Positions 16,056-25,035 of a stretch of 35,035 bases of DNA are shown piece after piece (within the stretch, counting starts at the first letter, position 1; each line of letters opens with the position of its first letter). The translations under genes and the position numbers were made by a program. Source of the stretch: Alteromonadaceae bacterium (lineage in GTDB: Bacteria > Pseudomonadota > Gammaproteobacteria > Enterobacterales > Alteromonadaceae); assembly GCA_013216015.1 (NCBI GenBank), contig JABSOI010000063.1:1-35035 (forward strand), read 5' to 3'. Below the pieces are notes generated by a model, which saw only the letters and a list, made by a program, of their open reading frames with translations, did not search any database and was not told where the DNA came from.

Positions 16056-16904
16056 ATGCCCCAAAGTCAAACCCAAACTACAAATAAAAACAAAATTGTT
16101 ATCACGCCTATTCGTGCGTTCTCTGATAATTATATTTGGGCTATTAGTTCATCTGATAAAAATTTATCTGCAAAGAAGTCTATAACATTAGTTGACCCCG
16201 GTGATGCTGAGGTTTGTATTAATTACCTTAAAAAGCATGATCTGATATTAAATAATATTTTAATCACCCATCATCATCCGGATCACACGGGTGGCATTAA
16301 ACGTTTAAAAGAATTTTGTGAACAAAATCAATGGCCCGTTGCGGTATACGGACCTAAAAGTGAAAGAATTCCCTTTTGCGATGTGAAGTTATCAGAACAA
16401 GATAACCTTCATAACAATGTTTACTTAAAAGAATTGGATCTTAGCTTTCAAGTGCTGGACATACCAGGCCATACCTCAGGACACATTGCCTATGTAAATG
16501 AAGAAATATTATTTTGCGGTGATACTTTATTTTCAGGTGGTTGTGGTCGTCTTTTTGAAGGAACAGCAAAACAAATGCACATGTCATTGAAGAAATTAGC
16601 CTCTTTACCCGATAGCACTCTAGTTTATTGTACACATGAATATACTCAGGCTAATTTAGCTTTTGCACTTAGTATAGAACCCAATAATAAAGAGCTGGTC
16701 GATTACAATAAAAAAGTGGCTGAATTACGAATATTAGGTAAAGCCACAGTGCCGAGTTCAATCGCATTAGAAAAATCGATCAATCCTTTTTTACGCTGTG
16801 ATCAAGTTGAAATCAATGAGAATGCTAAATCGCAAAGTAATAGTAATTTAAGTACAGAGCTAGAAACTTTTACCGCTGTTCGACGGTTAAAAGATAATTT
16901 TTAA
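16056..16904 (+). CDS. gloB: Hydroxyacylglutathione hydrolase (glyoxalase II)
   Basis: Hydrolyses S-lactoylglutathione to lactate and glutathione, the second step of methylglyoxal detoxification. The metallo-beta-lactamase fold carries THHHPDHTGG (residues 71-80; metal ligands His72, His74, Asp76, His77), GHTSGHIAYV (His), FCGDTLFSGGCGRLFEG (bridging Asp) and YCTHEYTQANL (His). The C-terminal glutathione-binding domain ends in NPFLRCD and FTAVRRLKDNF. At 282 residues it is somewhat longer than E. coli GloB (251), with extra residues before the final motif. A GAGGA ribosome site precedes the ATG. mltD follows after 181 bp of T/G-rich DNA without a terminator. Confidence 0.96.
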   Translation: MPQSQTQTTNKNKIVITPIRAFSDNYIWAISSSDKNLSAKKSITLVDPGDAEVCINYLKKHDLILNNILITHHHPDHTGGIKRLKEFCEQNQWPVAVYGPKSERIPFCDVKLSEQDNLHNNVYLKELDLSFQVLDIPGHTSGHIAYVNEEILFCGDTLFSGGCGRLFEGTAKQMHMSLKKLASLPDSTLVYCTHEYTQANLAFALSIEPNNKELVDYNKKVAELRILGKATVPSSIALEKSINPFLRCDQVEINENAKSQSNSNLSTELETFTAVRRLKDNF

Positions 16905-17085
16905 CGCATAATTTGAGTTAGGTTTGAACTAGGTTTTAGTTTAGTTTCAGTTTTATTTTGGTTTTATTATGGTTAGCAATTAGTTAGCTTTCAGTAAAAA
17001 ATGAAAACGAATTTGCTATCCCCCTAACTTGAAAATGTTCAACAAATAAGTAACACTGCCCATAATTAAAATAATGTAGATTTTT

Positions 17086-18750
17086 ATGAAATATATCCCG
17101 TTAACACTTTCCGTGGCCCTATTAATTTGTGGTTGCCAGAATACTATTTTTCAAACTGATCGAAACTCAGTACAAAATTCAAATCAAAGCAATACCTTAA
17201 GCACATCAATCAATGCTGATGAAATTGCTTCGCCGAACGAAATCAACCAAGCATTGCTTGCTGATGGCACAGTAGAAGTGATCCACCCGGTTGCCGATAT
17301 CGAATTTACCGTATCGGACAATATTAATGTTTCCGATGATTTATGGCAACACATCCGGGAAAAATTGTCTTTTGAAATACCTCAAAATAAGCGTGTAATT
17401 GCACAAAGAAATTGGTATGCCAGACACCCATCGTATTTAGACCGAGTGGCAAAACGTGCTGAACCTTTCATGTACTATATTGTGCAAGAACTGGAAGCCA
17501 ATGATATGCCAGTTGAAATGACTCTTTTACCTATCGTGGAAAGTGCTTTTGATCCTTTTGCGTATTCACACGGAAGAGCTTCTGGTATGTGGCAATTTGT
17601 GCCCGGCACCGGAACACGTTTTGGAATGAAGCAGAATTGGTGGTATGACGGACGTCGTGACGTTATAGCTTCAACTCAGGGGGCTATAAAATACCTTAAA
17701 TATTTACATAAATATTTTGACGGTGACTGGTTGCTGGCGCTTGCCGCCTATAACTCTGGCGAAGGCCGCGTGCGTAGAGCAGTTAAAAATAATGCTCGTA
17801 AACAGAAACCCACCGATTTTTGGTCTCTTGATTTACCGAGAGAAACACGGGCTTACGTACCAAAGTTACTGGCACTTGCTGACATAATAAAACACCCGGA
17901 AGATTTTGATCTTAAACTTTATGAACTTGAGAATAAAAGTGTCATCAGTAAAGTGGATATTGGATCTCAACTCGACCTTGCCAAAGCAGCACAATTAGCA
18001 GACCTTTCACTGGCTGAGTTGCAAAGATTAAATCCTGGATTCAACCGCTGGGCAACAGATCCAGATGGTCCTCATTACTTGGTTATTCCAAATAATAAAA
18101 AAGAATTATTTCAAGAAAAACTAGCTAAGCTCAGTAAAAAGGATCGTCTTGCCTGGCAACGCTATCAAATAAAAGGTGGAGACAGCTTAAGTACCATTGC
18201 CAAAAAATTCAGCACCAGTACAGATTTGATCAAACAAGTTAACAACATCAAAGGCAGCCAAATACGTGAAGGCAAACATTTACTTATTCCTGTTGCAGCT
18301 AAGTCACTAGATAATTATATTTTTTCACAGCAACAACGGTTAACTAAAACCCAGAATAAAACGCAAAGTGGCACTAAAAATATCCATAAAGTTAAACGTG
18401 GTGATACCCTATGGGATATTAGTAGAACTTATAACGTAAGTACCAGAAGCATTGCTAAATGGAATGGTATGGCTCCAAGAGATACCATTAAACCCGGTCA
18501 AGAGTTGGTAATTTGGCAGAAAAGCAGTTCAAATATCAAATTGGTAAATGCTATCTATCAGCCTAATGAACAGGCAATTATACGTAATATTACCTATAAA
18601 GTTCGTCGGGGAGATTCATTCGCTCGTATTGCTGATAAATTCAATGTCTCAATACGAGATATAGAACGTTGGAATGGCTTAAATCGCAAAAAACACCTAC
18701 AACCAGGACAAATGCTAAAGTTGTCTGTTGATGTAACTAACAATATTTAA
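17086..18750 (+). CDS. mltD: Membrane-bound lytic murein transglycosylase D
   Basis: Cleaves peptidoglycan glycan strands with formation of 1,6-anhydro ends, from the inner face of the outer membrane. The 554-residue protein begins with a lipoprotein signal whose acylated cysteine is probably Cys17 (ICGC; Cys at -2 is unusual). The transglycosylase domain spans about 120-260, with catalytic Glu152 in LLPIVESAF, then GRASGMWQF and ALAAYNSGEGRV. Three LysM repeats follow, starting near 360, 433 and 503 (GGDSLSTIA, RGDTLWDIS, RGDSFARIA). The gloB-mltD order matches E. coli. No clear ribosome site precedes the ATG. Confidence 0.96.
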   Translation: MKYIPLTLSVALLICGCQNTIFQTDRNSVQNSNQSNTLSTSINADEIASPNEINQALLADGTVEVIHPVADIEFTVSDNINVSDDLWQHIREKLSFEIPQNKRVIAQRNWYARHPSYLDRVAKRAEPFMYYIVQELEANDMPVEMTLLPIVESAFDPFAYSHGRASGMWQFVPGTGTRFGMKQNWWYDGRRDVIASTQGAIKYLKYLHKYFDGDWLLALAAYNSGEGRVRRAVKNNARKQKPTDFWSLDLPRETRAYVPKLLALADIIKHPEDFDLKLYELENKSVISKVDIGSQLDLAKAAQLADLSLAELQRLNPGFNRWATDPDGPHYLVIPNNKKELFQEKLAKLSKKDRLAWQRYQIKGGDSLSTIAKKFSTSTDLIKQVNNIKGSQIREGKHLLIPVAAKSLDNYIFSQQQRLTKTQNKTQSGTKNIHKVKRGDTLWDISRTYNVSTRSIAKWNGMAPRDTIKPGQELVIWQKSSSNIKLVNAIYQPNEQAIIRNITYKVRRGDSFARIADKFNVSIRDIERWNGLNRKKHLQPGQMLKLSVDVTNNI

Positions 18751-19174
18751 ACTCCACTTTCCAGTGTTATACCGATTGGCTATGTTTCGCTGTTAGCTGC
18801 AACATAGCCATACTGAACGATATTATTGGCTATGTTGACATTAACGGTGAAGACATAACCAACATAACATTTTTTTATTCCGTCTAATGCTCATATTGAT
18901 ATATTTTAGAGCAAAAACTCTTATCTACTCGTTGCTTACAACGATTCCTGATGAAATCTGGCGTTAGCTGTTCTAACTTTTCTTTCAATCTACAGCAATT
19001 TACTATTGATTTTTATCAAAAAACTGGCAAAGTGAGGCGATAGATGGCTGACTGGCTATCTATATTTTTGACTTGAGCTTAAAAACTCCTGACAAAAAAC
19101 TAAATAATTTCAACTTTACCCTTCGGGTATTGAATGATTGTCTGAATTTTAAATAATAAAGGAGTAGCGCTTCA
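18751..19174. other. mltD-asnB gap with hairpins
   Basis: No gene is evident. TGGCTATGTT (18777-18786) and AACATAGCCA (18801-18810) are perfect 10-bp inverted arms that could end the mltD transcript, though no T-run follows. The arm sequence ATTGGCTATGTT recurs in direct orientation at 18825-18836. A small TACCC/GGGTA hairpin lies at 19117-19129, just before asnB. The remainder must hold the asnB promoter, which I could not place. Confidence 0.5.
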
Positions 19175-20839
19175 ATGTGTTCGATCTTTGGTATATTAGA
19201 TATAAAAACTGGTGCTCAGGCACTTCGTCCAAAAGCACTGGAATATTCACGACTATTACGTCACCGTGGTCCGGATTGGTCCGGCATTTACAGTAATGAC
19301 AATGCAATTTTAGTTCACGAACGACTGTCAATTGTAGACACAGAAAACGGTGCACAACCATTATACAATCAAAATAAAACTAACGTGTTAGCCGTTAACG
19401 GTGAAATATATAATCATAAAACTTTAGCAAAAGAACTAAACGTAGATTACACCTTCAAAACTGGTTCCGATTGCGAAATAATTCTTCCTCTGTATGAAGA
19501 GTTTGGTGTTGACTTTATTGACAAACTTCAAGGAATGTTCGCTTTTATTTTATATAACGAAACAGATAATTCTTATTTAATTGCCCGTGACCATATAGGT
19601 ATCATACCTCTTTATACCGGTTATGACGCAGAAGGTAACTTTTATGTTGCCTCAGAAATGAAAGCTTTAATGCCTATTTGTAAAACAGTAACTGAGTTCC
19701 CTCCCGGCCATATCTTAGATAGTCGAGTAGGTGAAATACAACGTTACTACAAACGTAACTGGCAAAAATACTCTGCAATTAAAGACAACACCACCAGCAA
19801 AGTAAAATTACGTGAAGCGTTGGAAGAATCAGTTAAAAGTCATTTGATGACCGATGTCCCTTACGGCGTTTTACTTTCTGGCGGTTTAGACTCTTCATTG
19901 ATATCAGCCATCACACAAAAATTTGCTGCCCGTCGTATTGAAGATAATGATTTGGCCGAGGCTTGGTGGCCTAAAGTACATTCATTTGCTTGTGGCTTAG
20001 AAGGCTCTCCCGATTTATTAGCTGCACAAAAAGTGGCTGATAGTATCGGCACAACCCATCACAGTGTACTTTTTACGGAACAAGAAGGTATAGATGCGCT
20101 TAAAGAAGTCATCTATCACCTTGAAACATACGATGTAACAACTATTCGTGCTTCAACACCTATGTATTTAATGGCTCGTAAAATTAAAGCTATGGGTATA
20201 AAAATGGTACTTTCTGGAGAAGGCGCTGATGAAATTTTTGGTGGTTACTTATATTTCCACAAAGCACCAAACGCGCAGGAATTTCATGAAGAGTTAAACC
20301 GTAAGCTTGATAAGTTACATATGTTTGACTGTTTACGTGCCAACAAATCTATGTCTGCCTGGGGTATTGAAGCCCGAGTGCCATTTTTAGATAAAAATTT
20401 CATGGACGTTGCCATGCGCATCAATCCAGAAGATAAAATGTGTGGTAACGGCAAAATGGAAAAAGCCATTTTACGTTCATCATTTGAAGGGTACTTACCA
20501 AAAGAAATTTTATGGCGTCAAAAAGAGCAATTTTCTGATGGTGTCGGTTATTCATGGATTGATAGCTTAAAAGCATTTATTGAAACACAAGTTAGTGATC
20601 AACAACTTGAAAATGCGAAATTTAAGTTTCGTATCAATACACCTGATACAAAAGAAGCTTACTTCTATCGCAGTGTTTTTGAAGAACACTTTCCTCTTGA
20701 TTCAGCTGCTAAATGTGTCCCTGGTGGAAAGTCTGTAGCTTGTAGTACTCCTGAAGCGCTAGCTTGGGACGAGAGTTTCAAAAACATGGTAGATCCTTCA
20801 GGACGTGCAGTAACGAGTGTTCATAAAAACAGTTATTAA
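19175..20839 (+). CDS. asnB: Asparagine synthetase B (glutamine-hydrolysing)
   Basis: Makes asparagine from aspartate, ATP and glutamine. The protein has 554 residues, the usual length. Cys2 of MCSIFGI is the nucleophile of the glutaminase domain (about 1-190), with LRHRGPDWSG, ERLSIVD, NGEIYNH and GSDCE lining the site. The synthetase domain has the pyrophosphate loop GVLLSGGLDSSLIS near 230, then LSGEGADEIFGGY and EARVPFLDK. The ATG has AAAGGAG 10 nt upstream. It is monocistronic, with a strong terminator after it. Confidence 0.97.
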   Translation: MCSIFGILDIKTGAQALRPKALEYSRLLRHRGPDWSGIYSNDNAILVHERLSIVDTENGAQPLYNQNKTNVLAVNGEIYNHKTLAKELNVDYTFKTGSDCEIILPLYEEFGVDFIDKLQGMFAFILYNETDNSYLIARDHIGIIPLYTGYDAEGNFYVASEMKALMPICKTVTEFPPGHILDSRVGEIQRYYKRNWQKYSAIKDNTTSKVKLREALEESVKSHLMTDVPYGVLLSGGLDSSLISAITQKFAARRIEDNDLAEAWWPKVHSFACGLEGSPDLLAAQKVADSIGTTHHSVLFTEQEGIDALKEVIYHLETYDVTTIRASTPMYLMARKIKAMGIKMVLSGEGADEIFGGYLYFHKAPNAQEFHEELNRKLDKLHMFDCLRANKSMSAWGIEARVPFLDKNFMDVAMRINPEDKMCGNGKMEKAILRSSFEGYLPKEILWRQKEQFSDGVGYSWIDSLKAFIETQVSDQQLENAKFKFRINTPDTKEAYFYRSVFEEHFPLDSAAKCVPGGKSVACSTPEALAWDESFKNMVDPSGRAVTSVHKNSY

Positions 20840-20872
20840 TAACTCACAATTTGCATACATCCCTGTATTTGC

Positions 20873-20902
20873 GCCGATAATTGATTAATTATCGGCTTTT
20901 TT
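20873..20902 (+). terminator. Rho-independent terminator of asnB
   Basis: GCCGATAATT (20873-20882) and AATTATCGGC (20887-20896) form a perfect 10-bp stem with a GATT loop, followed by six T. Confidence 0.92.
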
Positions 20903-20971
20903 GTTCTTTATGTTTAAAAAAAATCAATTAAGGGTTAAATATCAAAACGATTTGCTTTACAGTTGCAAGTG

Positions 20972-21355
20972 AAATACCAATTGTATTAAGTTAGTGGTCA
21001 AGGCTCGATGAGGATAAATTTTCAAGAGCACATGTTTTTTGTTCCAGACAAAACCTAATACCATTCGCATTAAATAAGTGATCAATATTCAATGATTAGT
21101 GCATGAATGCACGTAGGTAGGATAACGCAGGAGCAGTTATCGAGGATAAATTGCCAATAGCACAGGTTTTTAGTTCCAGACAAAACCTAAGTACCGACAT
21201 CGACGTGCATGGATGCACTAATGCAGCTAGTGGTGATTTAGACCATTTGAAGATGATCCCTTATTTAGTGCGATTGGTATAAGTACCTACATCGAGGGTG
21301 ATTACTTACTTAGCACAATTGGTAAAATTACTTTTTCATAATACCAATTGGTATT
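20972..21355. repeat. Island of dispersed repeats
   Basis: Four copies of a 29-nt repeat of the TAATACCAAT type lie here: direct at 20972-21000 and 21056-21084, inverted at 21254-21282 and 21299-21327. The middle pair agrees at about 25 of 29 positions. Between them, two direct copies of a roughly 53-bp unit (21010-21062 and 21142-21195) share GTTCCAGACAAAACCTAA. Two palindromes, GTGCATGAATGCAC (21099-21112) and GTGCATGGATGCAC (21205-21218), lie after each copy. The island ends with the 16-bp perfect palindrome AATACCAATTGGTATT (21340-21355), 25 bp before the next gene. No coding sequence is seen. Confidence 0.75.
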
Positions 21356-21379
21356 GACACTGTTGTATAGGAAATTATT

Positions 21380-22243
21380 TTGACCAAACGTGTAGAACCA
21401 GAAATCCCCAGTATTACGCTTGATAGTGATCAGGTAGAGACATTCAAAAATACTAGAAAGAGCACAAGCCGTTCTAGTAGTAAATCTTATAACAGTCAAA
21501 ACGTTTCAAACAATTCAGGTGAAACAAGTAAATCTACGTCATCATTAAACACTGTCGCTATGTTTATTATTTATATAACAGTAGCAGGCGCTATTTGGTG
21601 GTTTTATCAGGAAAACATGAAATTGCAAAACCATCTAGCCGTTTCACAGCAACGTATTGAGCAATTAGAACAGCAGCTCTCTGCTACAGGTGAAGAAATG
21701 GGGGAATCAGATGTTGCCATGAAAGTTAGGCTTGAAGGTTTAACTGAAAAAACCAATCAACTCTGGCAGGAAATGGATAAACTTTGGGCCTCAGCCTGGC
21801 GACGAAATCAAGCACAAATTAAAGAAGTACGTTCAAAAGCGATAAAACATACCAATGCATTTACAGCAAGCAATAAAAACATAAACAATGCAATCACTAA
21901 TTTAACAACTTCAGTTAGCAAATTTGAAGAAAAACAAACATCAACAGAATTCAATATTAATCTACTTACAGATCAAATTGCTGCTGCCAATAATACCCAA
22001 ACAGAAATTAAGAAGTTAGCATCAAAATTTGCCGCGCTTGAAACAAAATCATCAAGTCGAGATCAACAACAAATGAAGGTAGCAACCAATGTTAATCAAT
22101 TAGACAAATCCTTAAAACGTTTAATAGAAAGATTAAAGCAACTTGAGGCTAGTACCGCTAAGAACCGTATGTCTAAAACCAGTGCGGCTAAAAACAGTGT
22201 GGCAAAAACGCCGCAGATTGATACCTCATTATCAGCTAACTAG
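21380..22243 (+). CDS. Single-pass membrane coiled-coil protein, unknown function
   Basis: I do not recognise this 287-residue protein. Residues 1-55 are Ser/Thr/Lys-rich and probably cytoplasmic. One membrane segment is at about 58-76 (TVAMFIIYITVAGAIWWFY). After it comes a long coiled coil (about 78-265), with heptad-like QQRIEQLEQQLS, then a polar tail. Two Trp-rich turns, NQLWQEMDKLWASAWRR, interrupt the coil near 125-145. The start is probably TTG at 21380: AGGA lies 7-8 nt before it, no in-frame ATG precedes it, and the next Met is inside the membrane segment. Such bitopic coiled coils often serve in the envelope or in division. It is preceded by the repeat island and looks monocistronic. 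Confidence 0.72.
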   Translation: MTKRVEPEIPSITLDSDQVETFKNTRKSTSRSSSKSYNSQNVSNNSGETSKSTSSLNTVAMFIIYITVAGAIWWFYQENMKLQNHLAVSQQRIEQLEQQLSATGEEMGESDVAMKVRLEGLTEKTNQLWQEMDKLWASAWRRNQAQIKEVRSKAIKHTNAFTASNKNINNAITNLTTSVSKFEEKQTSTEFNINLLTDQIAAANNTQTEIKKLASKFAALETKSSSRDQQQMKVATNVNQLDKSLKRLIERLKQLEASTAKNRMSKTSAAKNSVAKTPQIDTSLSAN

Positions 22244-22593
22244 CATTTATATATACTAAATTATTTTACAATAATAATATTTTGATGCCATACAACAACT
22301 TTTAGTGACCACAAAACACTCTAGGGTGTTGAAATATTATACAGATATGTATTGCGATAAATTTAGTTTTCCTCTATCATCGGACCAGTCATCAAGAATT
22401 AACAAGGATGTTAAAACATGGTCATTTATTAATTATCTAAAATAACTTTTAACTTAAACCGTTAAAAATACCAATCGTATAACAATGCTGGTTTTGACAC
22501 TTAAAACCACTATATAACGTTAAATAACGGAACAATTCAAAAATTATATTTACTTTGTAGTCCAACAATTAGTCTGTTGGTAGGAAAATATTC
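22244..22593. other. Gene-free gap
   Basis: No coding sequence or terminator could be supported. An ATACCAAT repeat motif lies at 22468-22475. The promoter of the following gene should be here but no convincing -35/-10 pair stood out. Confidence 0.4.
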
Positions 22594-23313
22594 ATGGAAG
22601 AAATTAATCGTAAAAACACGATAAACCAATATATTGCACTTTTCTGCTTTATTTCAATTAGCTTATTAAGTATTGATGTAATAACCAACAAGGTTATAAC
22701 TAAACATTTATCTTTTTATCCAACAATAAATTTGCCGGATAAAACTGATAAAATGCCTTTTAAATCCATTAATGACCCCAATAAAAATCAAATAAAAGTA
22801 ACGGCTTCAGGCAAAAAATCTAAACTAACTAAATATTCTACTCCCACAGGAAATGTACTGGGCACTATTGAAACTGATAAAAAAGCAATTGAAATACTTG
22901 ATAGTTTTAAACTTTCTAAAAATGAACAGGCTATAGCCGTTATGAAAGATGGTACTAGTGTAGCCCCAGTGTCATGTACAAACCACAACTGTACTTTTGA
23001 AGTTACTCCTTCAGATGTCTATTTTGTTGTGCATACTCATGTTAAGAGCAAGAAAAATCATTTCGGTTTAGCCCTATTAACAAATAAAAAAAGGGAGATA
23101 CATGGTCCTGGAGATCACGCATTTCCAGTGCTCAGTAATGCGCCAAATTATGTTTTAACTCCCAAAGGCGCCATCAGAGTACTTGAGTTTAAAAATGGTG
23201 AATATTATGTCAGAACATTAAGAGGAACTGAGTCTTCTGCCCAATGGTCGCCTGCTGATTCAAGACCATCAAGGCGTGAAATTAAAAAAGCGATGAGGAA
23301 AAGTTACAACTGA
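22594..23313 (+). CDS. Membrane-anchored protein with JAB/DUF4329-like domain
   Basis: A 239-residue protein with one N-terminal membrane segment or uncleaved signal at about 11-31, so the rest should face the periplasm. Residues 97-205 resemble DUF4329, a JAB-related domain known from Rhs and other polymorphic toxins. The match rests on DKKAIEILDSFKLSKNEQ, then FVVHTH (His147, His149), GPGDHAFP (Asp174) and NYVLTPKGAIRVLE. In JAB enzymes two His and an Asp bind zinc. The Ser usual before the Asp is replaced by Gly, and the His-Asp spacing is long, so activity is uncertain. Cys128 and Cys133 could form a disulfide. AGGAA precedes the ATG. No Rhs or immunity gene adjoins. Confidence 0.6.
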   Translation: MEEINRKNTINQYIALFCFISISLLSIDVITNKVITKHLSFYPTINLPDKTDKMPFKSINDPNKNQIKVTASGKKSKLTKYSTPTGNVLGTIETDKKAIEILDSFKLSKNEQAIAVMKDGTSVAPVSCTNHNCTFEVTPSDVYFVVHTHVKSKKNHFGLALLTNKKREIHGPGDHAFPVLSNAPNYVLTPKGAIRVLEFKNGEYYVRTLRGTESSAQWSPADSRPSRREIKKAMRKSYN

Positions 23314-23392
23314 TTTAATTTGGAGCAGTTTGTTCAAAATTCAGAAAACATTAAACCTATGATCAAAAAATTCATATATTCGGTATTGATAT

Positions 23393-23430
23393 AACTTTGT
23401 TGTGTTAACTCATGTAAACACAACAAAGTT
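23393..23430. terminator. Perfect 14-bp inverted repeat
   Basis: AACTTTGTTGTGTT (23393-23406) and AACACAACAAAGTT (23417-23430) pair perfectly around a 10-nt loop, 80 bp after the JAB-like gene. There is no T-run, so it is either a factor-assisted terminator or a protein site. Confidence 0.45.
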
Positions 23431-23560
23431 AATATAATGAAAAAGCCAAGCAACAAGAGCATTTCATTTTCATCGTATATATTCAAAAAACTTCTCAACT
23501 ATTGGAGTTCATCTCTTATTCTCTCTATAATGCCTCAATAATTCGATAGCAAATTAAAAT

Positions 23561-24613
23561 ATGACAAGCATTCCTACTATTTCAGCGTTATTAAATCTGT
23601 CTGGTTCTCAATTTCGGTTTTATGATATAGGTCGAAAAATTGATAAAATTTCCCGGCAAGATTTTGAAAAAATAGAAAACAATCAAATGCCCTACCCTTT
23701 TCCACTTCAAGGTCATGCTTGTATTGCTATTGCCTTTTGGCAAAAAAATTCACCACAACCCTATTTATGGTTCGTTAAACTTCCTTTAGATGAACGGGGT
23801 TTGTTAAATTGTGCGGCACTTAATCACTTTATTGCGATTATTGTTGAAGCGCTTGGTTCTGATCTCACGGTTGATCCCAGTAAAAAACAAGAAGCTTTAC
23901 TTAAAAATAACCCATACCTTTTTACGCCTTCACAATATAAGTTAGCCGCTCTGAACAGCATCATTAATTTCGGCTTGAAACAGCCTGCTAGCCAACATTA
24001 TCAACAATGCCTTGCTTATATTTCTGGACAGTCAGCGTGGTCTGACTGGCATAATGTAGGAGTACAAGGTCTAACCGACTTTGCAGTAAGGTTATCATAT
24101 GAAAATAATACTGACTTATTAATAAAAGCCATTCCACATTTACCTGAAGAAGTATTATCGCCACTTTGTGCAGCTTTAGAAAATGAGCAATTACCTGTTG
24201 GTCTGATTGATCTGATTATTAATAAAATTAAATATTCACAAAATAACATTACGCTTAAAGCTCAATTGTTAAGATGTATCGCATCAAATTGCCATCACCC
24301 GCATAATGAGCAACTGGTTGACGAACTTATTGAAAAAAGACAACTATCAACGGATGATTTTATTACATTAGCCGGAAGATGTTGGTTAATGTTTCAAAAT
24401 CAATTCAGGTTAATGCAGTTTTTAGAATTAATGGTCGAGAGCCAGGAAACACACATTTTTACCGCCATTTTTAAAGATCTTGTTGCTATTCCTGTTATTA
24501 GACCTAACATGTTTTTATGCATGCGAGATACAAGCCGTAGTGATAAATTAAGTCAGGCTATTGGTTTATTGTTTAGTCAAGCAGTTGAAAATAGCTTAAA
24601 CAAACCTCATTAA
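23561..24613 (+). CDS. DUF3549 family protein
   Basis: A 350-residue cytoplasmic protein of unknown function, found in Vibrio, Shewanella and relatives. The start TISALLNLSGSQFRFYDIGRK and the later FPLQGHACIAIAFW and PYLWFVKLPLDERGLL are typical of DUF3549 as I recall it. The C-terminal half is a run of helices resembling HEAT-type repeats. It has no signal peptide or membrane segment. The DUF3301 gene follows after 28 bp, a pairing conserved in related genera, so the two probably work together. No clear ribosome site precedes the ATG. Confidence 0.8.
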   Translation: MTSIPTISALLNLSGSQFRFYDIGRKIDKISRQDFEKIENNQMPYPFPLQGHACIAIAFWQKNSPQPYLWFVKLPLDERGLLNCAALNHFIAIIVEALGSDLTVDPSKKQEALLKNNPYLFTPSQYKLAALNSIINFGLKQPASQHYQQCLAYISGQSAWSDWHNVGVQGLTDFAVRLSYENNTDLLIKAIPHLPEEVLSPLCAALENEQLPVGLIDLIINKIKYSQNNITLKAQLLRCIASNCHHPHNEQLVDELIEKRQLSTDDFITLAGRCWLMFQNQFRLMQFLELMVESQETHIFTAIFKDLVAIPVIRPNMFLCMRDTSRSDKLSQAIGLLFSQAVENSLNKPH

Positions 24614-24641
24614 ATAAGAATTGACTAAGAAAGAAGATATC

Positions 24642-24941
24642 ATGGAAAATATATATTACATAATTATCGTTTGTCTCATCTTTTGGTACTTTGTTTATTT
24701 ACGTAAAGTCTCAGAATTTGCCCGCTCGCATGCAAATAAATATTGCACAAAAGGGAATTTACAATTTCTATCAATAGCACGTCGTTCCAGTCGACTATCT
24801 TTTAGCAAGCGACAAGGTTTTTTTTGGTTAAGTATTTTTGATTTTGAATTTAGCGGTGATGGAGAGTCACAATACCAAGGTGTCTTAATTTTGAAAGGTT
24901 ATAAACTCGATGACATTAACATTCCTGCTTACCGAATTTAG
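24642..24941 (+). CDS. DUF3301 family small membrane protein
   Basis: A 99-residue protein with one N-terminal membrane segment (about 3-20, IYYIIIVCLIFWYFVYL). A basic soluble part follows, with ARSHANKYCTKGNLQFLSIARR and a C-terminal FDFEFSGDGESQYQGVLILKG. This is the layout of DUF3301. I chose the ATG at 24642, since seven more codons back to a TTG at 24621 are hydrophilic and lack a ribosome site. It forms an operon with the DUF3549 gene. Function is unknown. Confidence 0.78.
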   Translation: MENIYYIIIVCLIFWYFVYLRKVSEFARSHANKYCTKGNLQFLSIARRSSRLSFSKRQGFFWLSIFDFEFSGDGESQYQGVLILKGYKLDDINIPAYRI

Positions 24942-25015
24942 TTATCCATTAAACTAGGTCAGCTAACACCGATTAAAATAAGTCACCGTTTGATATTAAA
25001 ATACAGACAATAAAA

Positions 25016-25035
25016 AAGCGACTAAAATGTCGCTT
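25016..25035 (+). terminator. Terminator of the DUF3549-DUF3301 operon
   Basis: AAGCGAC (25016-25022) and GTCGCTT (25029-25035) pair around TAAAAT, with A-rich DNA before and ATTTATTTAG after. It lies 75 bp after the stop. Confidence 0.7.

Noticed and set aside
16914-16990. T/G-rich stretch between gloB and mltD as a functional element
   Set aside because: It shows base bias only; no repeat unit, symmetry or promoter could be made out.
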